Part shown: positions 22,911 through 34,069 of the stretch, in pieces
Layout: each line of letters starts with the position of its first letter
Numbering within the stretch: the stretch's first letter is position 1
NCBI GenBank assembly: GCA_012274445.1
Contig: JAAROD010000007.1
Span: forward strand, 248,001-312,000
Length of the DNA: 64,000 bases
Direction of reading: 5' to 3'
From: Sclerotiophoma versabilis
Lineage: Eukaryota > Ascomycota > Dothideomycetes > Pleosporales > Didymellaceae
Position numbers and translations under genes: made by a program
Notes under the pieces: generated by a model
Database searches by the model: none
Told to the model about the DNA's origin: nothing
The model's input: only the letters and a program-made list of their open reading frames with translations

Positions 22911-24410
22911 ATGATTTGGTACATTGCTCGACTATCTACGATTCGACGACTATGATTTTCGCCTGTCGGGAAGGGCTTTAGTTATCTGATCTTTATGTTC
23001 GCGCCTGGAAGATTGGCTAGGGCACATGCATAGGCTGCACTTCCTCTGCTGAAAAGCGAGGGCAGCATGAAACTATCGAGATATCCAATGAAAGTAAATC
23101 ACGACAACGTGCCATTCCTACCACATGTGTTGATGTATCCGGATTTTGACGAGGCTGGCAGATACTTCGACCATATATGACCATGCACAGTGAGCGCTGA
23201 TCTTCACACAGCCAAAACCGCAGCTTACGGATTGTCGACCGCAATACCAAACTGATGGAATGAAACGCAGGCTTGACCACAACTTCACCACTGTGGTGCA
23301 CCTGTCGGAAACTCTCGATATTATCGCCATGGTATCGAGTACGTTCACGTACGTACAAGGACTTTCGGTCGGTTACAAACGGCATTGACGCCCTTGTTGT
23401 TCACCAGGCCGAAACTCAAAAAAGTGGTATTCGAAGTCACACTTTCGCCACGAAGTTCCAATTCCAGCTGTCTGCATGTGGCGGAATGGGAAATGCGGAT
23501 TGGCACTAGCATCTATCTACCCCAGATGCATGGAATCGTAGACGAAGGATGCAATTCACCGGTCGACTCAATGCGGCAAGGTCGCTGCAGCCTGGCTGCA
23601 CACAGGGCTGTGCATACGCACGACGTTCCTCCAAACGCGCGTTCCTTGTTGCCTAAATTGATCAGTTGCTACCTGGAACATCCCAACAACAACCCCTTAC
23701 TAGGCACTCCACGCTATCATTCACTTTCCTGCAGTATTCACTGGCACCATGCCACGAATTCGCCTTGATTCGACCTGACAGTTGGTGTGTCTGCCTATTA
23801 GCAACATGTAACGATATCAAAGACCTTCACGCTCGTCATTGGTGCGGGAGTCATGTCTGCTAGTGGCCATAAGAATGATCCTACTGGTCGCTATGGATGC
23901 AGTACCACTCTGACCGTGAAGTATTGGTAGTCACACTGATTGCAGATCGATCGATGTAAGGCCTCACTGCTTTTTACTATCCTGCAGGGACTACAACTTA
24001 GCGTAGCAGGGCGCTCTCTATGTACACCTGGGCGACCTTAAGTAATTCTATAAGCCTATCACGGCGCTCCGCGTATGCATGGCGGCTTCACCTGCAGTAT
24101 TCAGTACCGCAGGTGAAGCCGCCATGGTCTCCCATCCGGCGTCCAGCTATCGATCCACTCGATGCCTATACGCCAGCTTACGTTTGAGTCATGAAAGGGT
24201 GTACTGTCTAAGGATGATAGGAGGCGAATCGACTGCATCCGAGGAGGCCGACCGCACTGGTGTGGATGTTTTGAAGTATAAATGTCAGTCGGTTATTTCA
24301 AGTATCTCCTCCTTCAAGCTATTCTCGTGGAATTCAACAGAAACTTTACCTCAGAGTCACTTCGGCCTATCGTACGTTCTCGCTTATCCTCAAGTAATCC
24401 TACTCTCAAG
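22911..24410. other. 1.5 kb intergenic region with a perfect hairpin
   Basis: No gene is supported. A minus-strand frame (23017-23385) begins with ATG but has no recognisable feature. The notable structure is the perfect inverted repeat at 24078-24126, reported separately. Confidence 0.45.
24078..24126. repeat. Perfect 18-bp inverted repeat with 13-nt loop
   Basis: The left arm at 24078-24095 reads CATGGCGGCTTCACCTGC and the right arm at 24109-24126 is its exact reverse complement. They are separated by 13 bases. The structure is 285 bp upstream of the start codon of the AAA ATPase gene. It could form a DNA cruciform or an RNA hairpin if transcribed. No target duplication or transposase is visible nearby. 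Confidence 0.85.
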
Positions 24411-26165
24411 ATGCCAGCTGCCAGGTCCACTCTGGCTGCTACTCAGGAGCACAGCGCCTCTATGTTCAGTAGCTTTAAATCTCACTGCGATGCCAAACGC
24501 GTTGACACAAAGACCACCACTCTGACGCTGTTCCGAAATGCTTACGAAGACTACCACGTCACCGAAGTGGAAGCCAAGAAGGTCGCGCTCCTTGAATTTG
24601 CTGCAACTGACAAGGCGTTGCTGAACTTTGACCCCGATGATGAGCACTTTAATTCGACGAGGGATTGGCATGCCGTCGGCGAGGGCATTGAGAAGAAGAT
24701 GCATCCTGGCAACCTAACGGACGACTTCCGGTTTGCAAGGTAAGTGCTCTCCTCCAAACCCATCAAACCAGAGTTAGAGCTAACGTTTACAAGATTTCAG
24801 TACATATGGGATGACAAAGAATACCTCGTCTACTACGTGACTTGGCAGGAGATGCTTTCTTCACCCACAAGACTCTTCTACATCCTGCACCCGCGCTCTG
24901 AATCGCACATTGTTGACGGCCACTGTCAAGAGACCGACGCCTTGGTCCTAGCAGCCGGTAAATGGACCTCACAGCTACATGATGAGATCTTTGTTTTCGA
25001 CAACGGGTACTGGGACAAATCCAAAGAGCTCTGGAAATCCGTGTCTGGCGCATCATGGGCCGACGTGATCCTCTCTCCCGCCATGAAGCAGAACCTCATT
25101 GACGACGTTCAAGGTTTCTTCGACAACCAGGAACTCTACGCACAGTTTGCCGTACCCTGGAAGCGTGGTGTAATTCTGCACGGCGTTCCTGGCAACGGCA
25201 AAACAGTCTCCATTAAAGCGCTCATGGCATCGCTATACAGACGTCCCGACCCCATTCCCTCACTCTACGTCAAGTCCTTTGAGACAAATTGCCAGACAGA
25301 GCAATACGCCATTCGGCAAATCTTTCAACAAGCGCGTAGCATGGCGCCCTGCCTTCTGATCTTTGAGGACCTTGACTCGCTTGTCAATGACGATATAAGG
25401 AGTTATTTCCTGAATGAAGTCGATGGTCTAGAGAACAACGATGGTATATTGATGATCGGCTCAACGAACCATCTTGATAAGCTCGACCCGGCCATTTCAA
25501 AGCGCCCGAGTCGGTTTGATAGGAAATACCATTTCAAGATCCCTGGCGAGGAGGAGAGGAGGCTGTATACTGAGTACTGGCGGAAGAAGTTGCTCAAGAA
25601 TGATACTGTAGAGTTCCCGGAGGAGTTGTGCGACATTATTGCGGCGCTTTCGGAGGGCTTCAGTTTTGCTTATCTTAAAGAGCTATTCGTCATGGCTTTA
25701 CTGAGTTTGGTGAGGGGTTTCAAGGGCGATGACTTCGAGATTGTGGATGTGGATGAAGCGGCAAGTGCGCCGGCTTCTAACACTTCCGCGCCTGCCAACG
25801 AGAAGAAAGAAGTGGAGAAAGAGACAGAGGATATGTGCGATTGCAAACCCACCTGCGAGAAGTGCTCCAAGCCTCTACCACCCGCTTCGACCGATAACCA
25901 AGAGACAAAGAAGCGAGACGAGGCCACAGAGGCCAGGCAAGAAGCCGAGAAGAACAAGATGGTTATGCCGACCGTTGAGATCCCAGATAGTCTGAAGGAC
26001 AATCTGCTGCTGAAGGTGGTCAAGCATCAGATTGCTGTGCTGCACGCAGATATGGATAATGAGAAAGACGAGAAGCCTACGAGCGCGAAGGTCAAGATCG
26101 AGAGTGGGATGGGAAAGGCGGCGAAGCAGCGACAAGTGTTGGCGAGGAGAAGGGGCGGGGTTTAA
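24411..26165 (+). CDS. BCS1-like AAA ATPase
   Basis: Two exons, intron 24740-24793 (GTAAGT donor; ACAAG acceptor chosen because it keeps ...FRFARFQYIWDDKEYLVYYV in frame); 566 residues. A ~200-residue N-terminal region precedes one AAA module. It has Walker A GVPGNGKT (~240-247), Walker B LLIFEDLDS (~297-305), the sensor segment MIGSTNHLDKLDPA, and arginine-finger region KRPSRFDRKYHF. The C-terminal ~150 residues are charged and low in complexity, with a tight cysteine cluster at residues ~458-467 (C-x-C-x3-C-x2-C). No transmembrane helix or mitochondrial presequence is seen, so the true mitochondrial chaperone Bcs1 role is unlikely. Fungi carry many such AAA paralogs of unknown function. Substrate and location cannot be deduced. 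Confidence 0.85.
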
Positions 26166-28050
26166 TTGGGAATAGAGATTGGTGGAGCAATGGTGTTGCT
26201 GATGATGTGTACGCGTCCAAAAAAGGTGGTGTGGTCCTGAGAAACAGCGGCTCGGTAATCTGGTCTTTGGTCTTTAGGTCTAGGATGGAGTGGCTTTCTG
26301 GGTATCAAATTGACATGAATACATTACATTATTTCTTCACACTGCTTTGAAGCCTATGATCGCGATACGTATGCGTCGTGATGATGCGTTTGAGCTCTTG
26401 CCCTATGGGTTTGTGTCAAAAGTCTTTCCGGTAAGCGTGATTGGGAGCTGTGGTTGTTAAGTTGAATCAATAAAGGGAAATGTCATCCCTCAGAGGCGAT
26501 CCCTCGGCGATATCAAGTTGCAACATCTTCAGATCTCATATTATTTCTAAGTCGGAGACGAAGTTTCGGTTTGCTCTGCAGCAGACTGATGCAACGGTAC
26601 CTACAAAACCATTTGTTCGGCAAGACGGAAAACTAGAGTTACTCTGTACAGAACAAGCACATTCGGAGCGGCCGTTTAGCGTGAATAAGTGCCGCTCGTG
26701 CGCGCAGATTGAACTTTGGTGGTAGCGTACGGGCCGGCACCACTGCAAAAGTGGTTCGGATGATTTGCACCGAGGTGTAGGTTGCATTTGGTGGTTGCTC
26801 CAAGGTTTCGTTGCTCTGAACATTCCGGTGCTTCCACCTTGCGCTTCTTGCTACGGTCGAGGGATATCTAGAGCCGCAAGGAGATCGTCGTGATGCAGAC
26901 AAAGGCTCAATTACATTTGCGACCGTAGATCAACAAAGAACAAATCTTTAGCAAAGCAACCTCAAAGCTACAATTCTATTCTTGTCCGTGCTATCGGCGC
27001 CCCTGACGCAGGGTAAAGGCGCCGTCTTTCTGCGTTCCCCTCTTCGGTCCGCCGCCGTGGAGACATTCCCCACCTAATCTCATCTCCCTCACAATCGCGC
27101 ATCAACGTCATTCGCATTCTAACCTTCCGTGCTAAGCTTTGCACGATAGGAGTGGTCAAATTTGGTCCCCTGCCGATGGCGATCCACCAGCGTGGAGCGG
27201 AAGATCTTCCTACCTCGGTTGCGCAGTAGACATGAGCCACAGGTCGTATTGCAAAGCAGCCGCGGGTATTGATTGTGAAAGAGCATGAACGAAGAGTGTG
27301 TTGATTCGACAACTAAGGAAACCGTTCGAAAGGCGCAGAAGCCGGTTTATACAAGCATATTGTGAGTATTATCGAAGGATTCGAGTGACGATGTTTGTTC
27401 GAGCCTACATTTTCGGTGGCATCGTCGATTGGTTGCTTGTACCCAGCCTCCTCAAAGCCCTGTACGTATGGCCTCCCTTCTATTTGCTCAGTCCGCATTC
27501 CTCTCATCAGTGCACCGTTTCAAACCCCGAGTTTGGACACCAATACGATGCGATCGACACAGACTGTAACCTTGCACATTGCGCTTGCCGTTGCTACCCT
27601 GCCAAGGTCCGTGGTCTTTCCGTATCTGGCTTTTAGCCTTGCGCAAAACGTCACCGTGACCTCGCGTGCACTTCGGTAGATTGCGAGAGTTTCCTGCCAT
27701 CGGTTGCGCGCAGCGCGCTCATTGGTTGCTATGCCGTGCTATTCCATGGTTTATGAGCTGTTAATGGTAAAATAGGTAAAGAGGGCAAAGGCTTTGACAA
27801 GTGCACAAGCAAACGGTGCACGGGAAACGGGAGTGTCTCCAAAGAACCCTGCGGTGCGATCATCGCTGCTGCGGGCGGGTTTCCTTTTGTCTTGCCTTGT
27901 GGCCCTGTTCTTTGCTGGCTTTCCTTCACACTTGCAACACCTCTCACTTCACTCATCTTTCTTTGCTCAGGCTGGAGCATCCCAGACGTAAAGGATTCGA
28001 CCGTCCCCACACCAAAATCAACTGGTTGATGATCGCAACCACAACACACC
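26166..28050. other. 1.9 kb intergenic region, nothing recognised
   Basis: 3' flank of the AAA ATPase gene and promoter of the membrane protein gene at 28051. Several 60-110 codon frames occur on both strands, mostly without an ATG start. None shows domain, signal peptide or membrane features that convince me. Confidence 0.45.
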
Positions 28051-29443
28051 ATGGCTAAGTCTACACTTATATGGGTGCGCGCTGCCGCCGTGGCTGCCTT
28101 TGCACAACAAGTAGTCTCGCAGACGTGCTGTAAGCCAGGGTCTACAAGATGTTAGAGAGTAACGACTGACAACACCAGATTACCCCAATGGAAACGCAGC
28201 ACCTGGTACAGAGAAGCCTTGCTCTTCAGCTTCAGGTTCTGCTTGCTGCCCTGAGAACTGGCAATGTCTCGACAACGGCCTCTGCTACTACCCTCCCACC
28301 GGTCTCCACGGCAGGTACAGCTGTACTGACAAGAATTGGAACTCACCTGGTTGCGCTTCTAACCTCTGCACATACAACATGAGCGCTGGAGGTGGTGAAT
28401 CTATCACACAATGCTCGAACCACAGCAACCAATGGTGCTGCAACGCCGATGCAACGAGCGTCAATTGTTGCCAGGAAGAGCCAGAGCCGCGACCATTCTT
28501 CAACCTCCAGGACGGAGTTGTATATGCTACAATTGGTTCAAACCAAGCATCCTCCAACCCCGATATCTCGACCGTCACTGGCCTTGCGATTTCAGGTTCA
28601 GCCGGCAGCTCGCCAACCTCTCAAGCTACCTCTTCCGTCGAAGCATCTTCCTCTGACGCACCTTCCTCCGCAACCTCAGCACGCCCAACATCCGTTCCGA
28701 CGACGCCTATGACCTCGATCGCAACAAGTGTTAAGTCCGCTTCTGGCGATTCAGGCCCTGAAACAGTTTATATCACCAACATAATCAACCCAAGCGTAAC
28801 AGCTGATGCCTTCGGCGGCGGCGGGTCTTCGTCAAGCGGCTCTGGTACCAACCTCGGCCTAATCATAGGCTGCGCAGTCGGTATTCCTCTCGGCCTCGCT
28901 TTGATTGGCATCCTCCTCTGGATGTTGCGCAAGCGCCGCCAGGAGAAGACTCATCCTTATAAGACCACCCCTGATGGCGGCGAGTCCCCTGACGTTGCAT
29001 CTGCCGCGCTTGCTTCGCCGAAGAAGCAGCAAGTATACCGTCACTCGCGACCCGGAACTTCAGAAATCGACAGCAACCCCGTTGGCCCCGGCCGCCCGAC
29101 CTCGACGATCCCCGGAAAAGCAGAGCTCGGCTCTGGCGCAGGCTTCCAGCCAGGGTCAGTCACACCGTACGCCCCAGACACTGCATTCATTGGTGGTGGA
29201 ACGGGCGATCGATCGACCTGGGGTAGTTCGCCGCCTGGATACTCGCCCGGACAAGGGCAGGCGCCGTTTGCGCACAACCATGAGGGAGCTGTGGAGCTTG
29301 ACAGCTCGATGGTCATGCCCGTTATCGATGAGAAGAGTGAGCAACAGCCAGAGTACCAGGCCTACAGACCACCAGCAAACGCGGTGGAGATGCCTACCGT
29401 GCAAACGCCGCCTGGGGACGTCGAGAAGCAGCCCGGACAATAA
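28051..29443 (+). CDS. Cys-rich single-pass membrane protein, sensor-like
   Basis: Two exons, intron 28130-28178 (GTAAGC donor, CCAG acceptor); 447 residues. A signal peptide (MAKSTLIWVRAAAVAAFAQQ, cleavage before QTCYYPNG) leads into an ectodomain with many cysteines: CYYPNG, ACCPENWQCLDNGLCYYP, YSCTDKNW, GCASNLCTYN, QWCCNADATSVNCC. A Ser/Thr/Pro-rich stalk of ~100 residues follows. One transmembrane helix (LGLIIGCAVGIPLGLALIGI and on to LLWML) is followed by RKRRQEK and a ~180-residue Gly/Pro-rich cytoplasmic tail. The layout resembles fungal wall-stress sensors (Wsc/Mid2 style), but the Cys pattern is that of a separate, uncharacterised ascomycete family. It is likely a plasma-membrane protein with an O-glycosylated stalk reaching into the wall. 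Function is inferred from layout only. Confidence 0.85.
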
Positions 29444-29665
29444 GGGTAGCTGTGGTCGCATTTCTTTTCAAGCAGCAACGGAGTTTTGGAGTTTACAGAC
29501 TTGGGCAGTCAGTTTCTAAGGGTCGATACCAATTACAAAAGGAGGATTGTACGAAACACGAGTGTATATATATCTGAGGCCTAGAAAGGCCGTCCGTCAC
29601 GAACTAGATACCTTCCATTTTGTCAATAACGAATGATTGAAAACTAGGCTGGTGCTGCCACCTGC

Positions 29666-30229
29666 ATGTCGAGAACGAAAATGAGACTGGTGAATCAGCT
29701 CATGTTGATGATTGGTATACAGCTGTCCTTCTCACCAAGCTCATGTCAAAACCCCGACGACACGGTTGTTCTCGACGTCACTGACGGTACCAAGTACAAA
29801 TATTACAAGATCTCCCACAGACTGCTGATATGGTGGTCGTCCTACTTCGCGGCTGCTCTCGACACCGGTGTGTGGTTCACGCAGCCGTCTTGGAAGTCCG
29901 ATCTGGAAGATGGTCTTGATATCTTCGATGCCTTCTATTGCTGGCTTTATACAGGCTGCCTGAAGGACTCACCAGAGACTATGGAAGGCGCACAGGTAGA
30001 CGACGTGTAATTGCGCATACTGCCTTTGTTTAAGATATGCGTGTTTGCAGGATTCCGCGGCATTCCAGAGTCAGGCAGTGCCTTATTTGGGCTCGAGAGA
30101 AGACTCGAGGATGCATTACCAAAGTCAAAAAGTTGTGTCCGCCATAAGACTACCCGGGATCAAGATTGGAGAGATAGATTGAGGCATGAACGCAGGTATG
30201 CTTTCCAGCTCAGGACGCAATTGCAATGA
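29666..30229 (+). pseudogene. BTB/POZ-domain protein gene with an in-frame stop
   Basis: From ATG 29666 the frame encodes a fungal BTB/POZ-like domain: DTVVLDVTDGTKYKYYKISH, LLIWWSSYFAAALDTG, DIFDAFYCWLYTGCLKD. It ends at TAA 30008-30010. The same frame continues at once with KICVFAGFRGIPESGSA, the segment that normally follows in these proteins (K-I-Y-V-F-A-D-x-R-x-I-P-E), and runs to a stop at 30227-30229. The single premature stop therefore splits an otherwise continuous domain. The simplest reading is a nonsense-mutated gene. Stop-codon readthrough, a small intron or a sequencing error are alternatives. BTB proteins usually dimerise and act as ubiquitin-ligase adaptors or regulators. Confidence 0.55.
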
Positions 30230-30436
30230 GACAGTTTAATGGTATAGTAAGCCAGTATCGCCTTCTTAAGAACACTGTGAAGGTTGTTGTCAAACGAAGT
30301 TCAATAATGACGTTCCTGCTCTCCAACCTTGTTCCGGCAAGCGTCAAGCGTCAACCACTTTGGCGAGCCTTAGTCCCACACATCCCCCCCGGTACAAAAA
30401 CAGAACTTCCACCTCAGCACCTACAAAACAACAAAA

Positions 30437-30524
30437 TGCATCGGCCGGGAATCGAACCCGGGGCTAGCCGAAACTGTCCTATGAAGGATGGCAACGGCTA
30501 ATTTTACCACTAAACCACCGATGC
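30437..30524 (-). tRNA. tRNA-Gly(GCC) with a 17-nt intron
   Basis: Read on the minus strand it folds as a full cloverleaf. The acceptor stem GCATCGG pairs with CCGATGC. The D-arm/A-box region is GTGGTTTAGTGGTAAAA. The anticodon stem AGCCG pairs with CGGCT, with loop TTGCCA...T and GCC anticodon. The T-arm is CCGGG-TTCGATT-CCCGG (B box GGTTCGATTCC). Seventeen extra bases sit between anticodon-loop positions 37 and 38, the canonical place for nuclear tRNA introns. The discriminator base is A, followed at once by TTTT on the transcribed strand, a polymerase III terminator. Confidence 0.93.
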
Positions 30525-31297
30525 TTAAATCGAGCTGGTGCTGATTGATGAAAAGTCAGCTTTTTAGCCAATATATAATCTGCAGATAACATCCCTGAAC
30601 CTCACACAGCTCCACAAACCCTATTGCAACTGGAGCTCGTTTGACATAAAATATCCGTTGTTCTCGTTCAGAGACTTGCAGCGATTATTGGGGTCGTGCG
30701 AGGTCGAAGCTCATCTCACAATGTGCAGCGACCTCATACCTTTTCGTAAGTCACTGTAAGGAAGTCTGTTAGCTACAACAATCTCATAACAGATCTTGGG
30801 CCTAATCTTGAATACTACTTTGCCAGCTGATGCATCGGTCGTAGCCCTTTTCTTCCATAAACAGCAACAAATACGACCTGACGCTTCCACGCTAGAAATG
30901 GTATCAGACTATCTGATCCCGTTGTCCAGAGAGTTCCCTCTACAACCAACGCTTGACCGACGGCGATCATCTAATTAGTCACGAGATCGTAGGTCAAGCT
31001 CTCCCTTTGAATCCACTTACAGCTGCATATGCACGTATCACTGTGCCGAAAGGGTGCAAGGCGACTGGCAACAAGGTATAGAGGCTTTCGAGATGGAACC
31101 CTGACGTATGAAGGCCTCAGTAAATGGACGGTGACATTTTAGGAGAAGGTAACACCTAGATTTCTCGAAGACAAACCCTGCTCATATATCACTTGTAAGA
31201 CTAAGCCGCCTCCGAGGTTCATCCTAATCACCACCGTCTTTCATACTCACTGCACACATTGCGGGAGTTCCTTGGTTGAACTTGTACAAACTCTACA
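30525..31297. other. Intergenic region, nothing recognised
   Basis: 5' flank of the tRNA gene and 3' flank of the secreted protein gene at 31298. Short frames here lack ATG starts or known motifs. Confidence 0.4.
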
Positions 31298-32600
31298 TCA
31301 ATCGCGGAACCAGTAAGGCCGAATAACATCAATTCCTCCACACGCTCCGTTCCCCACCACCATGCTATCATCGCGCCAGATATTGTCCATCGTTTGCGCA
31401 CTCCACCACAGCTCTGCTGTTGGCCGCGTTGTATTCTTCGTTGTTAGACAATCCTTTCGAATCCAAATAGTGCATTTTCCATCCTGGTAGCGGTAAAACC
31501 AGGTATTTGGTTCAGTAGCAGTATGTGTACAACAATGAAGTGCAGATGTGACGTTGGGACTCTTGATATCGAAGATCGAACTGTTTTGTGCCGCGTTGAC
31601 GAGTCGCAAGGCGTCGAAAGCATAAGAATGAACGATGTCATCGTACCCTAAGACGTTGTAGGAGTTGATCACATTGTCCGTGGCACACGCTGCATATACG
31701 GTGGTCGTGGATGGGTATACCTCTACCGTAGCCTGTAGTTGATGGGTTAGTATAAGAGTTTATTGGGTAATAATAACCACTTGCCGTCTCAGTAGAAGTA
31801 ACGACCTCCGTATGTGCGCTGTGCGTAATGGTGGTGTAAAGATTGGTCGTGATTGTAGCGTTCGGATTTCCTGGGGTCGGATACACGTTTACCGTTCTCG
31901 TCCAAGTTTCTGTACTCACGTATCTCGTCCGGGTATATGTCTGCTGAGGTATTGAACGTCTCAGAGTTGCAGTTGAATAGAAGTCGGCTGTGTATATGAT
32001 GACATAGCAAGTGACTGCTGTTGGATAGAAGCCGCGGTTACAAATTGCTTCTTGGAAGTAGTTTCCCTTATCCACATCCCAGTACTCATCTTGAAGTTCC
32101 CAACGATCGTCAGATTCAGCGATGAACTTTTGTTGGGCAGATTTGTCTTTCACCGCCAACGGAGTGTAGCCAGAGGCTGCAGGTATTGTCAAGGTCGCAG
32201 CAAGGGAAAGAGTTTCTTGTTTCGTCGTAGTCGTAGTACTGGTGCCCCATCTTGTTATTTCTACGGTCAAGGTACTCGTGTAGCTAGTATACGCCCGATA
32301 GTCACCACGAACCAGCGAAGTAACTTCGTAGAAAATGGAGGTACTGTCCAGAATTGTGGTGTATGGTCGAGGAGTGAGCACTGCTGTCTTCACAAGACCT
32401 GCCCTAGAGGTAAGAGTAATCGAGGTTTTTGGTAGTTGATCTTGCGGGATAATTTGTGTGGCGTTGCGTCCTATCTCAGTGTCATAGAAGACAACGCACT
32501 GACTGGTCGTGGATAGAGTGATCACAGAATCAGAAATTGCGATACAGGTACTTGCAAGGAATAACAGAGCCTTGAAAGCAAGCAGTGTGGATTTCATCAT
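31298..32600 (-). CDS. Secreted Thr/Ser-rich protein of unknown function
   Basis: Two exons; 416 residues from ATG 32600 (a second Met follows directly). The first ~22 residues (MMKSTLLAFKALLFLASTCI and on) are a signal peptide. The mature part is rich in Thr and Ser, with several YTSTLTVEI and TTTTTKQETL-like stretches, eight or so cysteines, and a C-terminal ~140-residue region (ATVEVYPSTTTVYAACATDN, ALHCCTHTATEPNTWFYRYQ, DGKCTIWIRKDC). No membrane helix or GPI signal is apparent, so secretion is likely. The intron 31733-31784 is read as GC-AG (donor GCAAGT) because only that donor keeps the frame TET-ATVEVYP. I do not recognise the family. It could be an extracellular or wall protein. Confidence 0.75.
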
Positions 32601-33551
32601 CGCTGATTTTGCTATCAGGAAGAAGGGCAGAATGTCGAAGCAGGTATGTCTTTTGAAATTTCGATAACCGGAAAACGCCTGCACTCCTATAAAACTTTCC
32701 TTGTGGAATGACTAAGGATCACCCGATGCACAGCCGTGTATCCAGCAACATGAGGCTAGCTGAAAAGAAGATTGCACTGTGCTGCGCAGCATGTTTGAAG
32801 TATTCAGTGCATGATTGGTATTACAGTTGTAGCTCCTGGTCGGAGAATGGCTTACGTGCATAACTGGGCATAACTAGGGTTGCTTAGAATCTGAAAAGGA
32901 ATGCCCACGTTAGGTATGGCAGTCACACATAAGAGTGCACAGTCCTTGCTTCCTGTGTGTTCAAGATTCAACTGCCCCTTCCTTAGCATCAAGTGTCTAA
33001 GTACAAGCTTGCAATATTGCCTATTAGCTAGACATATATGATCTTGTGCTGATTGTGAAGTAAGGGCGGGTGATACAGTCCAGAATAGTTACAGTAAGAT
33101 CAACAAACTGTTCGACCATCTATTCGGAGGTAGATGACCCTCTCTCAAGGACTACTTGGACTTGGGCTGGAGTCTTCCCAATGCGAAACGTTCCTTAAGA
33201 AAGGCTTAGGGTTTATTTACAGCTGCGTTCCATAGCATCTGGTTCTGCCGAGCTGTTGGCGACGCGTGGATTCTGACGTGCCTGACAAAAGACATGGCTC
33301 GGTAGAGCAACTCACCAAGACATTATGAGACCTAGCAAGCTGGCGTCCAGCGTCAACCATGACCTACAACGAACACGATTTACTTACTTCCATTATCGAG
33401 AAGATCATTGTGTGCACAAGACTTCTAATGCCTCAAACTTTGACTGCACAATGATCCATATCATATATAATCTAGAAGCTACCTCGCAAACAGCTGCTCA
33501 CAATCCATAACAATAGGTCGACAAAGACCATCACAGCAATCACCACTCAAT
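32601..33551. other. Intergenic region, nothing recognised
   Basis: Promoter side of the secreted protein gene and 5' flank of the small Cys/His gene. No coding or repeat signal noted. Confidence 0.4.
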
Positions 33552-33731
33552 ATGTGCACCCATGCAAGCACAGTGTTCGCCTGCGGACACCACGCAGATT
33601 TTGTCTTCCTTTCGCATCCCTGCGGCTACGTAGAGACAGGACTCCCCTGCCACGGTCTGGAATGGCAATTTATACAGTTAAAGTACTGGAAGTGCACAGC
33701 TTGCAATAAACATGAGGTGCGAAACTCATAG
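33552..33731 (+). CDS. Small Cys/His-rich protein (59 aa), possibly zinc binding
   Basis: ATG 33552 to TAG 33731 encodes 59 residues. Cysteines and histidines are spaced in pairs: MCTH, FACGHHADF, SHPCGYVETGLPCHG, and KYWKCTACNKHE at the end. The CGHH and CTAC-x2-H pieces resemble the knuckles of small fungal zinc-binding proteins. There is no signal peptide, so it is probably intracellular. A sequence GAGGTGCGA near the end could be a splice donor, so the protein may be longer with a further exon. The spacing of metal-ligand residues is unlikely in a chance frame of this size, but no family can be named. Confidence 0.45.
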   Translation: MCTHASTVFACGHHADFVFLSHPCGYVETGLPCHGLEWQFIQLKYWKCTACNKHEVRNS

Positions 33732-34069
33732 TCCGTAACATTCTTGGCCTAAGTAAGTGATGATACGGTGAAGTGGAGTTAAGTGTGCGATGATAGGGGT
33801 GAAGCCCCTGGACGCTGCTAGGTTTGGGGAGACATAGTTGTAGTGTCCCATGGGCTTAGTATTAAATTCGTTGATACACTAGGTTTGCGTATACACTGCG
33901 CTTGTAATTCTATTGTTTTTCGACTGGCTTGAACGCTACAATGATCAGAAACGAGTGACAGTAGGAGATGACTATTGGAATCTGGATATCATATAAGGAT
34001 GCGCCGGTAAGGATGCTGATGCTGGGAGAAAACGAACGCCGGGTAAGAAAGGAAAAGTTGTATTTTGGA
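33732..34069. other. Short intergenic region
   Basis: 3' flanks of two convergent genes. Nothing recognised. Confidence 0.4.

Noticed and set aside
23017..23385. 122-codon minus-strand frame with an ATG
   Set aside because: No signal peptide, domain or codon pattern; isolated in intergenic DNA.
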